A stretch of DNA of 64,000 nt from Cellulomonas aerilata (GTDB lineage Bacteria > Actinomycetota > Actinomycetes > Actinomycetales > Cellulomonadaceae): assembly GCF_007991755.1 (NCBI RefSeq), contig NZ_BJYY01000016.1:159719-223718 (forward strand), given 5' to 3'. How positions within the stretch are numbered: position 1 is the first letter of the stretch; each line of letters opens with the position of its first letter. The translations under genes and the position numbers were made by a program. The notes below the pieces were generated by a model that was given only the letters and a program-made list of their open reading frames with translations, did not search any database and was not told where the DNA came from. Below are positions 62,300 to 64,000 of the stretch, in pieces.

Positions 62300-63472
62300 G
62301 TGCCCGGGACCGCGGCCGCAGGGGACGTCGTGGACCTCGCCGGGATGGCGGCCGAGCTGTACGCGTGCCCGCCCGGCGACTTCACCGCGACGCGCAACGC
62401 CCGCGCCAAGCAGGTCCGCGCCGACGGGGACCGCGACCTCGCCACGCAGGTCCAGGCGCTGCGCAAGCCGTCGGTGGCCGCCTGGGCCGTCAACGCGCTG
62501 GTGCGGCGCCGTCCGGCCGAGGTCGAGGAGCTCCTCGCGCTCGGGGCGCAGCTGCGCGACGCGCAGGCCGCGCTCGACGGCCGGCGCCTGCGCGAGCTCG
62601 ACCGACGGCAGCACGAGCTCATGGCGGGCCTGCGCCGGAACGCCGAGACGCTCGCGTCCGAGGTGGCGCAGTCCCTGACCGACGCCGTCGCGGTGCAGGT
62701 CGAGGGCACGCTGCGCGCCGCGATGACCGACCCCGACGCCGAGGCCGCCGTTCGCAGCGGGCTGCTCACCGGCGAGCTCCTGAGCACGGGGTTCGGGCCG
62801 GTGGAGGTCGGCGACGCCCTCGCGGTCCCCGGTGCACCGCCCGTGCTGGTGCCGGGCCGGGTGGCACCGACGCCCGCACCCTCCCCCGCGGCGGTCCCCC
62901 CGCCGTCGCGTCCGGCCCCGCCACCCCGGCGCTCCCGGGTCACGGTGGCCGACGAGCCGGCCGCGTCACGGACCGCGGGGGAGAGGACGGCGGCCCGCGG
63001 GAAGAAGGAGGCCGTCCGCGAGGCGGAGTCCGGCCGCCGGGCGGAGTCCGGCCGCGGGGCGGAGTCCGGCCGCCAGGCGGAGGCCGCCCGCCGGGCGGAG
63101 GCCGCCCGCGAGGCGGAGACTCGCGCGGAGGCCGCCCGCCAGGCGAAGGAGGCCCGCGCCGAGGCGGCCCGGCAGGCACGCCGGGAGGCCGCGGTGCAGG
63201 ACGTCGCCCTCGCCGAGGGCGCGGCCGCCGAGGCCGACGGGGCGCTGCGTGCGGCCGAGGACGCCGTCGCGGACCTCGCCCGCCGGCACGCCGAGCTGAC
63301 CGCGGAGCTCGAGCGGCTGACCGCCCGGCTGCACGAGGTCGAGGCGCAGCGCACCACCACCGGCCGCGACCAGCGGCACGCGCAGGCGGCGCGCGAGGCG
63401 GCGGCCCGCGCCGCGGAGAGCGCCCGACGCCGGGCGAGGACGGCCCGGCGGCAGCTCGACGACCTCGACTGA
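62300..63472 (+). CDS. Ala/Glu/Arg-rich coiled-coil protein, function unknown
   Basis: A 390-residue soluble protein. The first ~160 residues are a helical domain (AAELYACPPGDFTATRNARA, then VAAWAVNALVRRR). A Pro-rich linker (about 190-215) leads to a long region of charged A-R-E repeats (about 235-385), predicted coiled coil, with several near-identical 7-residue AESGRxA/AEAARxA units. I do not recognise a named family. GTG 62300 has AGGAG at 7 nt; GTG 62258 overlaps a TAGCGT -10-like hexamer and is less likely. Confidence 0.72.
   Translation: MPGTAAAGDVVDLAGMAAELYACPPGDFTATRNARAKQVRADGDRDLATQVQALRKPSVAAWAVNALVRRRPAEVEELLALGAQLRDAQAALDGRRLRELDRRQHELMAGLRRNAETLASEVAQSLTDAVAVQVEGTLRAAMTDPDAEAAVRSGLLTGELLSTGFGPVEVGDALAVPGAPPVLVPGRVAPTPAPSPAAVPPPSRPAPPPRRSRVTVADEPAASRTAGERTAARGKKEAVREAESGRRAESGRGAESGRQAEAARRAEAAREAETRAEAARQAKEARAEAARQARREAAVQDVALAEGAAAEADGALRAAEDAVADLARRHAELTAELERLTARLHEVEAQRTTTGRDQRHAQAAREAAARAAESARRRARTARRQLDDLD
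63019..63125 (+). repeat. 21-bp imperfect repeats in the coiled-coil gene
   Basis: Repeated GCGGAGTCCGGCCGC/GCGGAGGCCGCCCGC-type units encode the AESGRxA and AEAARxA heptads. Confidence 0.6.
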
Positions 63473-63508
63473 CCCGGCGCCGGTGCGGTCGGACCCCGGT
63501 CGCGGACG

Positions 63509-63531
63509 CACCAGGGCGCGGCGCCCTGGTG
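63509..63531. terminator. Palindromic hairpin between convergent genes
   Basis: CACCAGGGCGC (63509-63519) and GCGCCCTGGTG (63521-63531) are exact reverse complements around one base, giving a stem of about 9 bp with a short loop. Lies 36 nt past the coiled-coil gene stop and 36 nt past the stop of the convergent gene. Confidence 0.7.
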
Positions 63532-63566
63532 AGCACCGCGCCCCTGTGTCGAGCGGCCCTGCGGTC

Positions 63567-64000
63567 TCAGTGCCGCGCGCCCCGCGCCGCGGGGGCCCTG
63601 CGGACCACGACCCGCTCCTCCAGCTCGACGTCGCCGGAGTGGGCCACGAGCATGAAGACGCCCTTGACGTCCCGGTCGACGGGCAGGGCGGCCGTGACCG
63701 ACCCGTCCGTACCGACCGTGACCTCACCGAGGTGCACCGTCTCCGTGGGACGGGTACCGCGCCTGGACTCCAGGCTCACGTGCACCGTGCTGCCCGGCGC
63801 GAAGCCGGTCAGCTCGAGGTCCAGGTCGTCGCCCGCCCGGACGACGCGCTCGACCGCCATCGACGGGTCGAGGACCGGGTCGGGACCCGGCGTCTCCTCC
63901 GGGAGGCCGCCCTGCGGCAGGGTGAACGTCCACCCCTCGGCCAGCTTCTCGGTGACGACCGTGCGGACCGCCTTGATCCCGTTCTCCCGGTTGCCACCTC
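63567..64000 (-). CDS. C-terminal part of an unidentified protein (5' end outside window)
   Basis: The minus-strand frame is open from the right edge to the stop at 63567, giving about 144 residues. The visible part begins with a stretch including ENGIKAVRTVVTEKLAEGWT, a proline-rich linker (GLPEETPGPDPVLDPS), then a ~95-residue beta-rich domain (LELTGFAPGSTVHVSLES and TVGTDGSVTAALPV) that looks like an Ig-like adhesion or coat module common at the C-terminus of secreted actinobacterial enzymes. ATG 63860 is internal and not the true start. Identity unknown. Confidence 0.6.
   Translation of the reverse strand, partial: GGNRENGIKAVRTVVTEKLAEGWTFTLPQGGLPEETPGPDPVLDPSMAVERVVRAGDDLDLELTGFAPGSTVHVSLESRRGTRPTETVHLGEVTVGTDGSVTAALPVDRDVKGVFMLVAHSGDVELEERVVVRRAPAARGARH

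Overview
This is chromosomal DNA of a very GC-rich, Gram-positive actinobacterium, most likely a member of the Micrococcales close to Cellulomonas. The evidence is mixed: mycothiol synthase (MshD), a BldG-type anti-sigma antagonist, an Rv3654c-Rv3660c-type tad pilus locus, a K+-independent type proton-pumping pyrophosphatase, frequent GTG starts with 4-base ATGA/GTGA overlaps, and many genes without a leader. The genus is an inference.

Layout. 1-1.73 kb is the end of an actinomycete integrative conjugative element (Rep C-terminus, excisionase, tyrosine integrase) inserted in the 3' end of tRNA-Thr(CGU). 1.9-16.3 kb is a minus-strand housekeeping block: secreted peptidase-like lipoprotein, holB, tmk, a Gfo/Idh oxidoreductase, topA, a PAP2 phosphatase, a methyltransferase, an EEP-family hydrolase, hppA and bldG. 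At 16.4 kb a plus-strand DUF1998 helicase starts. It is followed by a minus-strand tad-type pilus/secretion locus (19.3-24.2 kb: ssd/cpaE-like, tadA, tadB, tadC, Flp-type pilin, two TadE-like proteins). This order resembles topA-hppA-bldG-helicase-tad neighbourhoods of Streptomyces and Mycobacterium.

24.4-36.3 kb holds malic enzyme, a membrane protein, acetyl-CoA synthetase, an FAD monooxygenase-like protein, mshD, ppk1, a MutT1-like two-domain hydrolase and a DUF47-PiT phosphate transport pair behind a candidate PHO box. 36.4-42.1 kb holds a hypothetical gene, a MarR-MFS efflux operon with palindromic operators over its promoter, a second MarR gene, msrB and an RhlE-like RNA helicase.

42.3-48 kb is the most accessory-looking part: an M50-like protease, a GGDEF-EAL c-di-GMP enzyme, then a compact TasA-like protein / ER-type (SipW-like) signal peptidase / LamG-like secreted protein module. 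I consider this the best candidate for a poorly described system, a surface fibre or matrix with its own peptidase. 48-64 kb is mixed: permease, GNAT, UMF1-type MFS plus lipase-like hydrolase, PAS-GAF-SpoIIE phosphatase, ABC-2 exporter, beta-propeller protein, transglutaminase-like protein, SGNH hydrolase, CPBP-like membrane protein, a coiled-coil protein and a truncated gene at the right edge.

A recurring architectural feature is a -10-like hexamer ending exactly 6 nt (sometimes 5-7) before the start codon, typical of leaderless transcripts. About 20 genes show it, and I used it to choose several starts.
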